This document shows, piece after piece, positions 7,946 through 16,199 of a stretch of 60,559 nucleotides of DNA (position 1 is the first letter of the stretch; the number at the start of each line of letters is the position of its first letter). The notes beneath the pieces were generated by a model that was not told where the DNA came from, searched no databases, and saw only the letters and a list, made by a program, of their open reading frames with translations. The position numbers and the translations under genes were made by a program. Source of the DNA: Thermoleophilia bacterium (lineage in GTDB: Bacteria > Actinomycetota > Thermoleophilia > Gaiellales > JAICJC01). The stretch lies in NCBI GenBank assembly GCA_025928655.1, contig JAICJC010000005.1, positions 1 through 60,559 of the forward strand, written 5' to 3'.

Positions 7946-9492
7946 CCGCCTTCGCCGACGTCGCCGCCACCTCCGAGGACGTGCGGGCCGAGCCCGGCCG
8001 CGGGGCCAAGATCGCGCGCCTGGCCGCCTGCCTGGCGGGGCTCGACCCGGCCGAGGTGCCGGCGGCGGTCGCGTTCCTGTCCGGCCGGCTGCTCCAGCGC
8101 CAGACCGGCGCCGGCTGGGCGTCGCTGCGCGACCTGCCGGCACCGGCGGAGGAGCCCGCGCTCGGGGTGCTCGAGGTGGACGCGGCGTTCGGGCGAATGG
8201 CGGCGCTCTCCGGCCCCGGGTCGGCCGGCGCCCGGCGCGAGCTCCTGCACGAGCTCTTCGGGCGGGCGACGGCGCCGGAGCAGCGGCTGCTCCGCGGCCT
8301 GGTCGCCGGCGAAGTGCGCCAGGGCGCCGGGGAGGGCGTGATGGCCGAGGCGGCGGCCCGGGCGGCGTCCGTCCCGACGGCGGAGCTGCGGCGGGCGCTG
8401 ATGCTGCGCGGCGACCTTGGCGACGTGGCCGCGACGGCGCTGCAGGAGGGCGTCGAGGGCCTGCGCGGCTACCGGCTGCAGGTGGGGAGGCCGGTGCTGC
8501 CGATGCTGGCCCAGACGGCCGGCAGCGTCGCCGCGGCGTTCGAGCGGCTCGGCGCCGCCGCGATCGAGTGGAAGCTCGACGGCGCCCGCATCCAGGTGCA
8601 CCGCAGCGGCCGGGACGTGGCCGTGTTCACGCGCACCCTGGACGAGATCACCTCGCGGGTGCCGGAGGTGGTCGAGGCCGCCCTGCGCCTGCCCGCCGGC
8701 GACTGCATCCTCGACGGAGAGGCGATCGCCCTCACACCGGACGGCCGCCCGCTCGCGTTCCAGATCACCTCGGCCCGGATCGCCGGGCGCCGGGACGTCG
8801 CCGCCCTGCGGGCGTCGGTGCCGCTGACCGCGGTCGCGTTCGACCTCCTCCACTCGGACGGCGACGACCTGCTCGACCGGCCCGGGTCGGACCGCGCGGC
8901 CGCGCTGGCGGCGCTGGCGCCCGGCCTGGCGGTGCCGCGGCTGTCCGAGCCCGCACCCGAGGCGGCGGAGGCGTTCGCGGCCGGCGCGCTCGCCCGCGGG
9001 CACGAGGGCGTGATGGTGAAGGCGCTGTCCCAGCCCTATGAGGCCGGCCGCCGCGGCGCGGGCTGGCTGAAGGTGAAGCCCGTGCACACCCTCGATCTGG
9101 TCGTCCTCGCCGCCGAGTGGGGCCACGGCCGCCGCCACGGCGTGCTCTCGAACCTGCACCTGGGCGCCCGCGACCCCGAGAGCGGCGGCTTCGTGATGCT
9201 CGGCAAGACCTTCAAGGGCCTCACCGACCAGATGCTGGCCTGGCAGACGGCCCGCCTGCTCGAGCTGGAGACGGGCCGCGAGGGCCACGTCGTCCACGTC
9301 CGGCCCGAGCTCGTGGTCGAGATCGCCTTCGACGGCATCCAGGGCAGCCCCCGCTACCCCGGCGGCGTCGCGCTGCGCTTCGCCCGGGTCAAGCGCCACC
9401 GGCCGGACAAGCGGGCGCGGGACGCCGACACGCTCGCGGCCGTGCTCGCCATCCACGCGGCGGCGAGCGGCGGCGCAGGGCGCGGCGACTGA
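7942..9492 (+). CDS. ATP-dependent DNA ligase
   Basis: A 516-residue ligase with an N-terminal DNA-binding domain, a nucleotidyltransferase domain and an OB-fold. The nucleotidyl-lysine motif is EWKLDGARIQ at about residues 209-218 (Lys211). Later motifs are DCILDGEAIA, FDLLH, HEGVMVKAL and WLKVKP. The layout resembles archaeal-type ligases and mycobacterial LigB, not the NHEJ polymerase/nuclease fusion LigD. Bacteria use an NAD-dependent LigA for replication, so this is likely an accessory repair ligase. The GTG start overlaps the LysR stop (GTGA), making it part of a regulator-led transcript. That is an odd partner, as no repair gene is adjacent. Confidence 0.93.
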   Translation: MTAFADVAATSEDVRAEPGRGAKIARLAACLAGLDPAEVPAAVAFLSGRLLQRQTGAGWASLRDLPAPAEEPALGVLEVDAAFGRMAALSGPGSAGARRELLHELFGRATAPEQRLLRGLVAGEVRQGAGEGVMAEAAARAASVPTAELRRALMLRGDLGDVAATALQEGVEGLRGYRLQVGRPVLPMLAQTAGSVAAAFERLGAAAIEWKLDGARIQVHRSGRDVAVFTRTLDEITSRVPEVVEAALRLPAGDCILDGEAIALTPDGRPLAFQITSARIAGRRDVAALRASVPLTAVAFDLLHSDGDDLLDRPGSDRAAALAALAPGLAVPRLSEPAPEAAEAFAAGALARGHEGVMVKALSQPYEAGRRGAGWLKVKPVHTLDLVVLAAEWGHGRRHGVLSNLHLGARDPESGGFVMLGKTFKGLTDQMLAWQTARLLELETGREGHVVHVRPELVVEIAFDGIQGSPRYPGGVALRFARVKRHRPDKRARDADTLAAVLAIHAAASGGAGRGD

Positions 9493-9506
9493 GGCGGGCC
9501 CGCGGG

Positions 9507-9512
9507 TATGCT
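9507..9512 (+). promoter_or_regulatory. -10 box for a leaderless transcript (enolase-superfamily gene)
   Basis: TATGCT lies 6 bp before the GTG start at 9519 and there is no Shine-Dalgarno sequence between them. It has the TANNNT form and spacing seen before many genes in this window. Confidence 0.5.
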
Positions 9513-9518
9513 CGGGCC

Positions 9519-10526
9519 GTGCCGCTCTTCGACGCCATCGCCGATCTCCCCGTGACGATCGACGACTACGAGCTCGAGCGCACGTCGCTCGACGTCTCGA
9601 CCGGGTTCACGCGTGTCACAACAACGGTTGTGATGAATGGAAAAGGCCTGCAGGGGCGGGGTGAGGACGTCACCTACACCGGCTCCGACCACGACGGGTT
9701 TCCCGAGGGGCTGCCCGTCGCGGGCGACCACACACTGCGCAGCGCGTCGGCTGCGCTGGAGGGCCACGACCTGTTCGCGGCGCCGCCGGAGATGGAGGCC
9801 TCGCGCGACTACCGCCGGTGGGCCTTCGAGAGCGCCCTCCTCGATCTGGCGCTGCAGCAGCGGGGCGTCTCCCTGGCGGCGGCCGTCGCCCGCGAGGCGC
9901 GGCCGGTGCGGTTCGTCGCGTCCACCCGAGCCGACATCGGCGGCTGGATCGACGTCGACCCGGCGCTCGAGTTCAAGCTCGACCCGGAGGAGTCGTGGGA
10001 CGCCGACCTGATCGCCCGCCTGGCCGCGACGGGGCGCGTGCGCGTCCTCGACTTCAAGGCCTACTACCACGGCACCGCCGTCGACATGACGCCCGACCCG
10101 GCCCTCTACCGCACGATCGCGACGGGGTTCCCGGAGGTCGTGATCGAGGACGCCTCGCTCGAGGGCGAGTGCCGCGACGCCCTGCGCGGCGCCGAGGAGC
10201 GGCTGAGCTTCGACGCGCCCATCCACTCGCTCGCCGACGTCGACGCGCTGCCCGTCGAGGTGCGGTGGCTGAACATCAAGCCGTCACGGTTCGGCACCAT
10301 CGAGCGGCTGCTCGAGTGCATCGACGCCTGCGAGGCCCGGGGCGTGCGCATGTACGGCGGCGGCCAGTTCGAGCTCGGGGTCGGCCGGCGCCAGATCCAG
10401 ACGCTCGCGAGCGTCTTCTACCCGGACACGCCGAACGACGTCGCGCCGGGGATCTACAACGCCGGGGGGCCGCGGCCGGGGCTCCCGAAGAGCCCGCTCC
10501 CGCCGTTCGACCAGGTCGGGTTCTAG
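9519..10526 (+). CDS. Enolase-superfamily protein (mandelate racemase/muconate cycloisomerase-like)
   Basis: A 335-residue protein with the enolase-superfamily barrel. The expected elements occur in order: a Lys in LDFKAYYHG, an acidic ligand in VVIEDASLEG, an Asp in LSFDAPIHSL and a Lys in WLNIKPSRFG, then MYGGGQFELGVG near the end. These residues hold Mg2+ and remove an alpha-proton next to a carboxylate. The substrate is not evident; the closest look is to dipeptide epimerase or o-succinylbenzoate-synthase-like branches, without a menaquinone or peptide context. It converges with the cupin gene and the two stop codons overlap by 4 bp. The GTG start follows a leaderless-type TATGCT box. Confidence 0.78.
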   Translation: MPLFDAIADLPVTIDDYELERTSLDVSTGFTRVTTTVVMNGKGLQGRGEDVTYTGSDHDGFPEGLPVAGDHTLRSASAALEGHDLFAAPPEMEASRDYRRWAFESALLDLALQQRGVSLAAAVAREARPVRFVASTRADIGGWIDVDPALEFKLDPEESWDADLIARLAATGRVRVLDFKAYYHGTAVDMTPDPALYRTIATGFPEVVIEDASLEGECRDALRGAEERLSFDAPIHSLADVDALPVEVRWLNIKPSRFGTIERLLECIDACEARGVRMYGGGQFELGVGRRQIQTLASVFYPDTPNDVAPGIYNAGGPRPGLPKSPLPPFDQVGF

Positions 10527-11065
10527 CCGCTCCAGGGCAGGGCCAGGCCGTCGGGCCGGGCCGGCACGGACTCCGGAAACGGGGCGTAGGCCTCGTCCGG
10601 CGAGCGCGTCTCGCGCGTCACGCCGGCACCGTGGCGCAGGGCGACGTCGGCGACCGGGTAGACGACGCCGACGTCCGGGCGCGCACCCACCATGAGGACG
10701 GCGCAGGGGCCGTCCCCGGCGCCGACGAAGACGTGCTCGGTCCAGGCCGGGCAGTGGACGAAATCCCACGCCTGCAGGCGCCGCTCCTGGCCCTCGACGA
10801 GCAGCAGGCACTCCCCCGAGAGGACGAGGAAGTCCTCCTGGATGTCCTCGCCGTGGTACATGCAGTTCGGTCTGCCCGGGTGCAGCACGACCAGGCTGAC
10901 GGCGATCTGGGGAAACGGCCGCTCGCGCGCCTCGAAGCGGCATTTCTCCCCGAACGCGTCGTTGTGCCGCCAGCCGGCGGCGGCCGTGTTCACCACGAAC
11001 CAGCCGTCGGTGTGCGGCTCGAGGCCGCCCGCCGTCTCGGCCATACGGGCCTCCGGGACGGGCAT
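10523..11065 (-). CDS. Cupin-domain protein
   Basis: A 180-residue protein with one cupin barrel. Motif 1 is MYHGEDIQEDFLVLSGE (about residues 69-85, with His and Glu in metal-ligand positions). Motif 2 centres on AWDFVHCPAWTEHVFVG. The N-terminal part (EPHTDGWFVVN and FGEKCRFE) resembles uncharacterised actinobacterial cupins that bind a metal and a small ligand. Function is unknown. It sits 2 bp after the ferritin stop on the same strand, so the two are likely co-transcribed. Its 3' end overlaps the enolase-like gene tail to tail. Confidence 0.82.
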   Translation of the reverse strand: MPVPEARMAETAGGLEPHTDGWFVVNTAAAGWRHNDAFGEKCRFEARERPFPQIAVSLVVLHPGRPNCMYHGEDIQEDFLVLSGECLLLVEGQERRLQAWDFVHCPAWTEHVFVGAGDGPCAVLMVGARPDVGVVYPVADVALRHGAGVTRETRSPDEAYAPFPESVPARPDGLALPWSG

Positions 11066-11067
11066 CG

Positions 11068-11598
11068 CTAGAGCGTGCCCCCGGCGGCGGCGGGCGCGGT
11101 GGCGTCCGCGGCCTCCGCGGCGGTCTCACGAGCGAGGTACTCCTCGGCCTGGAGCGGGTTCTCCCGCGCGCGCTCCACCACCTTGAGCAGGTCGGACATG
11201 CTCGCGACCTCCTCGACCTGCTCCTTGATGAACCACTGCATGAACTGCTCGCCGGCGTAGTCGCCGGTGTCGCGCGCGACGCCCGCCAGCGTGTTGATCT
11301 GGCCCGTCACGCGCCGCTCCTGCTCGAGCGCGAGCGCGACCGGCTCGACCGTGTCGGCGAACTCGGTCCGGGGCGCGTCCACGCCGGGGATCCGCACCCG
11401 CTCGCCGGCGTCGAGCAGGTACTGCACCATCATCATCGCGTGGTTTCGCTCCTCAAGCGCCTGGCGGTAGAAGAAGGCGGCGAGGCGCGGGAGGGTCTCG
11501 TCGTCGTAGTGGACGGCGATCGCGGTGTACTGCTGGCTGGCGCCGAACTCGTATGCGATCTGCTCGGTGAGGGCGGCGACGAAACGGCTCTCTGGCAT
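11068..11598 (-). CDS. Ferritin (non-haem iron-storage protein)
   Basis: A 176-residue four-helix ferritin. The ferroxidase ligands fall at the textbook positions: Glu17 in AYEFGAS, Glu50 and His53 in LEERNHAM, then ALEQERRV and FIKEQVEEV in the third and fourth helices, with Tyr24 conserved. It oxidises Fe(II) and stores it as a mineral in a 24-mer shell in the cytoplasm. The alanine/threonine-rich tail after residue 155 is an extension beyond the core. AGGAGG before the ATG is a strong ribosome-binding site. A TAGGTT box (minus strand, 11631-11626) is a likely -10, overlapping that of the divergent MOSC gene. The cupin gene follows in the same transcript. Confidence 0.92.
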   Translation of the reverse strand: MPESRFVAALTEQIAYEFGASQQYTAIAVHYDDETLPRLAAFFYRQALEERNHAMMMVQYLLDAGERVRIPGVDAPRTEFADTVEPVALALEQERRVTGQINTLAGVARDTGDYAGEQFMQWFIKEQVEEVASMSDLLKVVERARENPLQAEEYLARETAAEAADATAPAAAGGTL

Positions 11599-11624
11599 GG
11601 GTCCTCCTGCGAAGGGCGAGGCAG

Positions 11625-11631
11625 TAACCTA
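11625..11631. promoter_or_regulatory. Overlapping divergent -10 boxes (ferritin / MOSC genes)
   Basis: TAACCT (11625-11630, plus) and TAGGTT (11631-11626, minus) share 5 bp. The plus box lies 10 bp before the MOSC ATG. The minus box precedes a ferritin leader that contains AGGAGG. The two promoters must compete for one polymerase site. Confidence 0.45.
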
Positions 11632-11640
11632 CCCGCCACG

Positions 11641-12408
11641 ATGGCCCGGGTGTGCGCGATCAACGTCTCCGCGGTGAAGTCGCTGCACCTGACCCCGGTC
11701 GAGCAGGCCACCATCGGGCGCCACGGCATCGAGCACGACCGCGAGTTCCTGCTCGTGGACGCCGGCGGGCGCGTCGCCACCCAACGCAACACGCGTCTGC
11801 TGGCCCGGATCTCGAGCACGTACCACGCCGAATCGGGAGAGCTCGAGCTCGTCCTGCCCGGAGGCGAGCGCGTCCGCGAGACGCCGTCGCCGGCGGGCAC
11901 GGCTACCGTCGAGCTGTGGGGGCGCGAGTTCCCCGCAACCGTCATGAACGGGGCGTTTGCCGCGGCGGTCTCGGACGTCGTCGGCGCCCGGCTGCGGCTG
12001 CTGCGGGCGCAGGCCGGCATTCGCGCCCTCGACTCGCACGCGGTGTCGGTGCTGTCGCGAGCGTCGGCCGACGAGGTGGGCCGGCGCGGCGGGCGCGACC
12101 GGTTCGACCCCCGCCGCTTCCGCCCGACGCTCCTGATCGACGGCTGCGGCGCCCACGCCGAGGACGCGTGGGTGGGCGGCCTCCTGCGTGCCGGCGAGGC
12201 ACGGCTGCGTGTCGTCCGCCTCGACCCCCGCTGCGCGCTGACGACGCTCGATCCCGACACGGGCGAGCGCGACGCCGACACGCTGCGCTGGCTGGCCGGG
12301 TACCGCCGCCACGAGGACGGCGAGGTCTACTGCGGGATCTACGCCGACGTCGAGGCGCCCGGACGGGTGCGCGTCGGAGACGAGGTCGAGCCACTGGAGG
12401 ACGCATGA
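11641..12408 (+). CDS. MOSC-domain protein (molybdenum-cofactor sulfurase-like)
   Basis: A 255-residue protein with an N-terminal MOSC_N beta-barrel (YPVKSL-like start, here INVSAVKSLHL, then HGIEHDREFLLVD) and a C-terminal MOSC domain. The conserved cysteine region reads RLDPRCALTTLDPDTGERD near residues 195-213. MOSC proteins handle activated sulfur or N-hydroxylated compounds with a molybdenum cofactor, and stand-alone forms resemble mARC and YcbX. A DSHAVSVLSRAS segment fits the family. The ATG has no Shine-Dalgarno sequence and follows a TAACCT box by 10 bp. It overlaps the alcohol dehydrogenase gene by 4 bp (ATGA), so they form an operon. Confidence 0.88.
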   Translation: MARVCAINVSAVKSLHLTPVEQATIGRHGIEHDREFLLVDAGGRVATQRNTRLLARISSTYHAESGELELVLPGGERVRETPSPAGTATVELWGREFPATVMNGAFAAAVSDVVGARLRLLRAQAGIRALDSHAVSVLSRASADEVGRRGGRDRFDPRRFRPTLLIDGCGAHAEDAWVGGLLRAGEARLRVVRLDPRCALTTLDPDTGERDADTLRWLAGYRRHEDGEVYCGIYADVEAPGRVRVGDEVEPLEDA

Positions 12409-13562
12409 GCGCCGTTCCACCGTTCCGCAACCACCTGCCCGTGAAGATCCGTTTCGGCGAGGGCGTGGCCGCCGACCTGGCAGGCGTCCTGGCCGAGGAG
12501 GGCGCGACGCAGCCCCTGATCGTGATCGACGAGGGTTTGGCGGGGCTCGTGCCGCGGGTGGCCGACGCGCTCGCCGCGGTCTCCGGCGCCACGACGTTCG
12601 AGAAGGCCCCCGGCGAGCCCACCGTCGCGCTGGTCGAGCGGGCCGCCGAGGCGCTCGCGGCCGCGGGCTGCGATGCGGTGGTCGCCATCGGCGGCGGCTC
12701 GGCGATGGACACGGCCAAGGCGGCCCGCCTGGTCGCGGGGCAGGACGGGCCGTACCTGCGCTTCGCCGGCGGCGGCGTGGCCTACGAGCCGCCGCAGATC
12801 CCGCTCGTGTGCGTGCCGACGACGGCCGGCACCGGCTCCGAGGTCTCTGGCGGCGCCGTCATCACCGACGAGGCCACGCATCGCAAGGCCGGCATCGCGA
12901 GCCCCCACCTGCGGGCCCAGCACGCGCTGGTCGACCCGGCGCTCACATGGGGCCTGCCGCCGGCCGTGACGGCGCACACGGGCGTCGACGCGCTCGCCCA
13001 GGCGATCGCGGCGATGGTGGTGAAGGTGCGGACGCCGATCGGCGACGGGATCGCCCTCGAGGCGATCCGACTGGCCGGCGAGGCGCTGGTGCGAGCCGTG
13101 CGCGACGGCTCCGACCACGACGCGCGCTCGCAGATGGCCTGCGCCAGCCTGCTGGGCGGCCTGTGCATGAACATCTCCGACTGCGGCGCCGAGCACTCGC
13201 TGGCGCAGGCGCTCGGCGGCCGCTACGGCATGCCGCACGGCCTCACCATCGGGCTCGTGCTGGCGGAGACGATGGATCGCGACCGCGCCCACGTGCCCGA
13301 GCAGTTCGAGCGGATCGCCGACGCGCTGGGCGAGCCGGGATCGGGGTCGGACGGGGCCCGGGCCGTGCAGGCGGTGCGCCGCATCCTGGCCGAGCTCGAG
13401 TTCCCGACGCCGGCCGCGGCCGGCGTCTCCGCGGGCGACCTCGAAGAGCTGACCGGGGCGGCGCTCGAGGACTACTTCATCTCCGTCGCGCCGGCGCCGT
13501 GGTCGCCCGCCGAGGTGCGCGCGGCCTACGAGCAGGGACTCGCCCTCGGTGACCGCCGGTAG
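12405..13562 (+). CDS. Iron-containing alcohol dehydrogenase
   Basis: A 385-residue group III (iron-type) dehydrogenase. The N-terminal Rossmann-like half carries AIGGGSAMDTAKA (about residues 88-100) and the family signature PTTAGTGSEVSGGAV. Metal ligands fit GAEHSLAQALGG and YGMPHGLTIG (two His) in the helical half. It interconverts an alcohol and an aldehyde or ketone with NAD(P)H; the substrate is not predictable. GGAGG 5 bp before the ATG supports the start. It is translationally coupled to the MOSC gene in front, and the following small membrane-protein gene begins inside its 3' end. Confidence 0.93.
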   Translation: MSAVPPFRNHLPVKIRFGEGVAADLAGVLAEEGATQPLIVIDEGLAGLVPRVADALAAVSGATTFEKAPGEPTVALVERAAEALAAAGCDAVVAIGGGSAMDTAKAARLVAGQDGPYLRFAGGGVAYEPPQIPLVCVPTTAGTGSEVSGGAVITDEATHRKAGIASPHLRAQHALVDPALTWGLPPAVTAHTGVDALAQAIAAMVVKVRTPIGDGIALEAIRLAGEALVRAVRDGSDHDARSQMACASLLGGLCMNISDCGAEHSLAQALGGRYGMPHGLTIGLVLAETMDRDRAHVPEQFERIADALGEPGSGSDGARAVQAVRRILAELEFPTPAAAGVSAGDLEELTGAALEDYFISVAPAPWSPAEVRAAYEQGLALGDRR

Positions 13563-13857
13563 GCGCGGTCCGGGCCGGTGGTGGGCTGCGTTCGAGGCGT
13601 GGCTGGAGCGGACGACCCGGCCCGCGCTCCTGCGCTGGGAGACGCTGCCGGGCCAGGTGCAGTTCATGGTCACCCTGCCGGTCGCGATCATCCTGCTCTT
13701 CCTCCTGCACGTGATCGCGTTCCACCTGTCCGCGTTCCGGTCGTTCTTCTACTCCCTGTTCTGGGGCATCCCGGCCTCGGTCATCGTGGTGGCCGCCTCG
13801 CGCAACGAGGCCCTCAAGCGCGGCCGCGGCCGCGACGACGACCCGCCGCCTGAATAA
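13549..13857 (+). CDS. Small membrane protein, two predicted TM segments
   Basis: A 102-residue protein that starts with GTG inside the alcohol dehydrogenase gene (14-bp overlap). It has a basic, tryptophan-containing N-terminus, then TM1 (MVTLPVAIILLFLLHVIAF, about residues 40-58) and TM2 (FYSLFWGIPASVIVVAAS, about 67-84), and ends with a charged KRGRGRDDD tail. No known family was recognised. A GC-rich hairpin follows directly after its stop, so it may be the last gene of the MOSC operon. Confidence 0.65.
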   Translation: MTAGRRGPGRWWAAFEAWLERTTRPALLRWETLPGQVQFMVTLPVAIILLFLLHVIAFHLSAFRSFFYSLFWGIPASVIVVAASRNEALKRGRGRDDDPPPE

Positions 13858-13875
13858 CCGGTGCCCCGGCACCGG
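13858..13875 (+). terminator. Perfect GC hairpin after the membrane-protein gene
   Basis: CCGGTGCC and GGCACCGG pair perfectly around a CC loop, starting at the first base after the stop codon. ATATTC follows and there is no T-tract. It could end the MOSC operon, or belong to a dispersed palindromic element that also includes GGGACAGCCCCGG at 13883-13895. Confidence 0.4.
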
Positions 13876-13895
13876 ATATTCAGGGACAGCCCCGG

Positions 13896-13924
13896 TCTGA
13901 CCCTGTTTGTTCATCGGGTACGCT
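13896..13924 (+). promoter_or_regulatory. Promoter of the HhH-GPD gene
   Basis: TCTGAC (13896-13901) and TACGCT (13919-13924) are spaced by 17 bp and lie 8 bp before the ATG at 13933, so the mRNA is probably leaderless. Confidence 0.5.
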
Positions 13925-13932
13925 TCGCCGGC

Positions 13933-14517
13933 ATGGCGACGCGCGCGGAGACCGAGCTGCACTGGACGACCGACCCCGAGGCGAACCGGCTGATCGCATC
14001 GGACGGCAACGCGCTCCTGATCGGCTTCGCCCTCGACCAGCAGGTGCCGGTGCCGAAGGCGTTCTCCGGTCCGATCGAGCTGCGGCGGCGGCTGGGGCAC
14101 CTCGATCCCGGCCGGATCGCCGCGACCGACCCGGACGAGCTGATCGAGGTCTTCGTCCGCCGACCCGCCATCCACAGGTTCCCCGCCGCCATGGCGAAGC
14201 GGGTGCAGAGCCTGTGCGAGGTGATCGAGCGCGAGTACAGCGGCGACGGCGCCCGGGTGTGGACGGAGGCGGCCGACGCGGCCGACCTCAAGGCGCGCCT
14301 GGCGGCGCTTCCGGGTATCGGCGACATGAAGGTGCGAAGCCTCTTTGCCACGATCGTCAAGCGGCTCGGCTACCGGCCCGAGGGCTGGGAGGAGGCCCTG
14401 CCGGGCCACCCCACGCTCGGCGACGTCGACAGCGCCGAGGCGCTCGCGACCTACCAGGCGGAGAAACGGGCCCACAAGGCCGCCCAGCGGGCGGCCAAGG
14501 CCGAAGCCACATCGTGA
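13933..14517 (+). CDS. HhH-GPD family DNA-repair-like protein
   Basis: A 194-residue protein similar to the small actinobacterial HhH-GPD group (TIGR03252 type). The helix-hairpin-helix is ALPGIGDMKVRSLFATIV near residues 130-147, and a conserved segment GFALDQQVPVPKAF lies near the N-terminus. Base-excision glycosylases of this fold carry a catalytic Asp about 18-20 residues after the hairpin; an Asp is present (TLGDVDS) but its role is unproven. A lysine- and alanine-rich tail ends the protein. An upstream in-frame stretch back to 13861 is not counted because the promoter lies there. The GTG start of the next gene overlaps the stop by 4 bp. Confidence 0.82.
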   Translation: MATRAETELHWTTDPEANRLIASDGNALLIGFALDQQVPVPKAFSGPIELRRRLGHLDPGRIAATDPDELIEVFVRRPAIHRFPAAMAKRVQSLCEVIEREYSGDGARVWTEAADAADLKARLAALPGIGDMKVRSLFATIVKRLGYRPEGWEEALPGHPTLGDVDSAEALATYQAEKRAHKAAQRAAKAEATS

Positions 14518-15242
14518 TCATCGAGCGCAGCATGAACCCGGGGTGGCTCTCGAACAGCTACCTCGTCGGAGACGAGTCGGGCGGCACCGGCGTCGTCATC
14601 GACGCCGGCGGGCCGGTCGCGCCGCTGTTCGCGGCGGCCGACGGCCACGACCTGACGGTCACCCACCTCCTGATCACGCACGCCGACGGCGACCACATCC
14701 AGGAGGCGGACCTCGTCATCGACCGGTATCACCCGCAGGTGCTCGCCCACGAGCGGGAGGCGGCCCGCATGTCCGGCGTCACGGGGAACCTCGGCGACGG
14801 CGACGTCGTCACGGCCGGCGGGCTCGAGATCACGGCCCTGCACACTCCGGGGCACAGCGCGGGGCACCTGGCGTTTCTGATCGGCGACTGCTGCTTCACC
14901 GCGGACGTCCTCTTCAAGGACACGGTCGGCGGAACGCTGAACGACAGCTACGAGAGCCTCCACCACTCGGTCATGGACGTGCTCATGCAGCTCCCGCCCG
15001 AGACCCGCGTCCTGCCGGGGCACACCGACGCGACCACGATCGGCGACGAGTGGGAGCGAAACCCGTTCGTGCGCGTGTGGCGCGGGGTGGACGAGGCCGG
15101 GGACGAGGCGTGCACGGTCGCCGGGCGCCCGGCCACTCTGCTGCTGTTCGCCGGCGACTACGACGGCGGGCACAAGGGCTTCGTCCGCTGGGAGGACGGC
15201 TCCCACGACATCGTCCCGGGCAGCCGGGTCGAGCGAGCATGA
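14514..15242 (+). CDS. Metallo-beta-lactamase-fold hydrolase
   Basis: A 242-residue glyoxalase-II-like hydrolase. The metal motif reads HADGDH (HxxxDH; the second His of the usual HxHxDH is Asp), followed by LHTPGHSAGHLAF, then GDCCFTADVLFKDTVGG and VLPGHTDATTIGDE. The loss of one His ligand occurs in several MBL subfamilies but suggests an altered metal site. A C-terminal extension (residues about 195-242) is not part of the MBL core. It probably hydrolyses a thioester or ester in the cytoplasm. GTGA overlap with the HhH gene and ATGA overlap with the desaturase gene put it in one operon. Confidence 0.85.
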   Translation: MIIERSMNPGWLSNSYLVGDESGGTGVVIDAGGPVAPLFAAADGHDLTVTHLLITHADGDHIQEADLVIDRYHPQVLAHEREAARMSGVTGNLGDGDVVTAGGLEITALHTPGHSAGHLAFLIGDCCFTADVLFKDTVGGTLNDSYESLHHSVMDVLMQLPPETRVLPGHTDATTIGDEWERNPFVRVWRGVDEAGDEACTVAGRPATLLLFAGDYDGGHKGFVRWEDGSHDIVPGSRVERA

Positions 15243-16162
15243 CGGCCGACGCGCCCGACATCCCGGTCTCGAGCCGCAACCAGAACATCGGGACGGTGGT
15301 GATCACCGTCCTGCCGTTCCTCGGGCTGCTTGCCGCGGTGACGATGTCGTGGAACGAGGCGGTCGGGCTGACCGACCTGATGCTCTTTCTCGGCCTGTAC
15401 GTGATCTGCGGGTTCGGGATCACGATCGGCTATCACCGCATGCTCACGCACCGGGCGTTCGAGGCGGTCGCGCCGCTCAAGGCGGCCCTGCTCGTGGCCG
15501 GATCGCTGGCCATCCAGGGCGCCGCGATCGACTGGGCCGTCGACCACCGCACGCACCACGCGTTCTCCGACAAGGAGGGCGACCCGCACAGCCCCCACCA
15601 CGGCTTCTCGAGCTCGGTCTGGGGACGGCTGCAGGGGCTCGGCCACGCCCACGTCGGCTGGCTCTTCGACCACAACCGCATCGATCAGGAGCGCTACGCG
15701 AAGGACCTGCTCCAGGACCGGATGGTGGTGACGATCTCGCGCCTGTTCCCGCTCTGGATCCTGCTGTCCTTCGCGATCCCGTTCGCGCTCGGCGGGGCGA
15801 TCACGCGCACCTGGACGGGCGCGTTCACCGGCCTCGTGTGGGGCGGCCTCGTGCGCCTGTTCTTCAACCACCACGTCACGTGGAGCGTGAACTCGATCTG
15901 CCATGTGTTCGGGCGGCGGCCCTTCACGGCGAACGACCGGTCCACGAACAACTGGCTGCTGGCGCTGCCCTCGCTCGGTGAGGCGTGGCACCACAACCAC
16001 CACGTCTTCCCCACGTCGGCCTTCCACGGGCTGGGCTGGCGCCAGGTCGACCTGTCCGGGATCGTGATCGCGGCGTGGGAGAAGCTCGGGCTCGTGCGCA
16101 ACGTGCGCCGGCCGAGCGCCGAGCAGATCGGGCGGAAGCGGACGGCGGCAGCGGGCGCGTAG
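15239..16162 (+). CDS. Acyl-CoA/fatty-acid desaturase (membrane di-iron)
   Basis: A 307-residue integral membrane desaturase. The three histidine boxes are HRMLTH (about residue 66), HRTHH (about 103) and HHNHH (about 259), set between hydrophobic pairs of helices, with NHHVTWSVNS as the extra conserved segment. It would place a double bond in acyl chains (delta-9 type) with O2 and an electron donor at the inner membrane. No reductase or ferredoxin gene is adjacent. The start overlaps the upstream stop by 4 bp. A TAGACT box on its own stop codon starts the next transcript. Confidence 0.93.
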   Translation: MTADAPDIPVSSRNQNIGTVVITVLPFLGLLAAVTMSWNEAVGLTDLMLFLGLYVICGFGITIGYHRMLTHRAFEAVAPLKAALLVAGSLAIQGAAIDWAVDHRTHHAFSDKEGDPHSPHHGFSSSVWGRLQGLGHAHVGWLFDHNRIDQERYAKDLLQDRMVVTISRLFPLWILLSFAIPFALGGAITRTWTGAFTGLVWGGLVRLFFNHHVTWSVNSICHVFGRRPFTANDRSTNNWLLALPSLGEAWHHNHHVFPTSAFHGLGWRQVDLSGIVIAAWEKLGLVRNVRRPSAEQIGRKRTAAAGA

Positions 16163-16165
16163 ACT
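16160..16165 (+). promoter_or_regulatory. -10 box of the polysaccharide deacetylase gene
   Basis: TAGACT begins on the desaturase stop codon. It leaves a leader of roughly 28 bases that contains a GGAGGAGGG ribosome-binding site before the GTG at 16200. Confidence 0.45.
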
Positions 16166-16199
16166 CCCGGTCCCCGCGATCCCTTGGAGGAGGGCGCGC

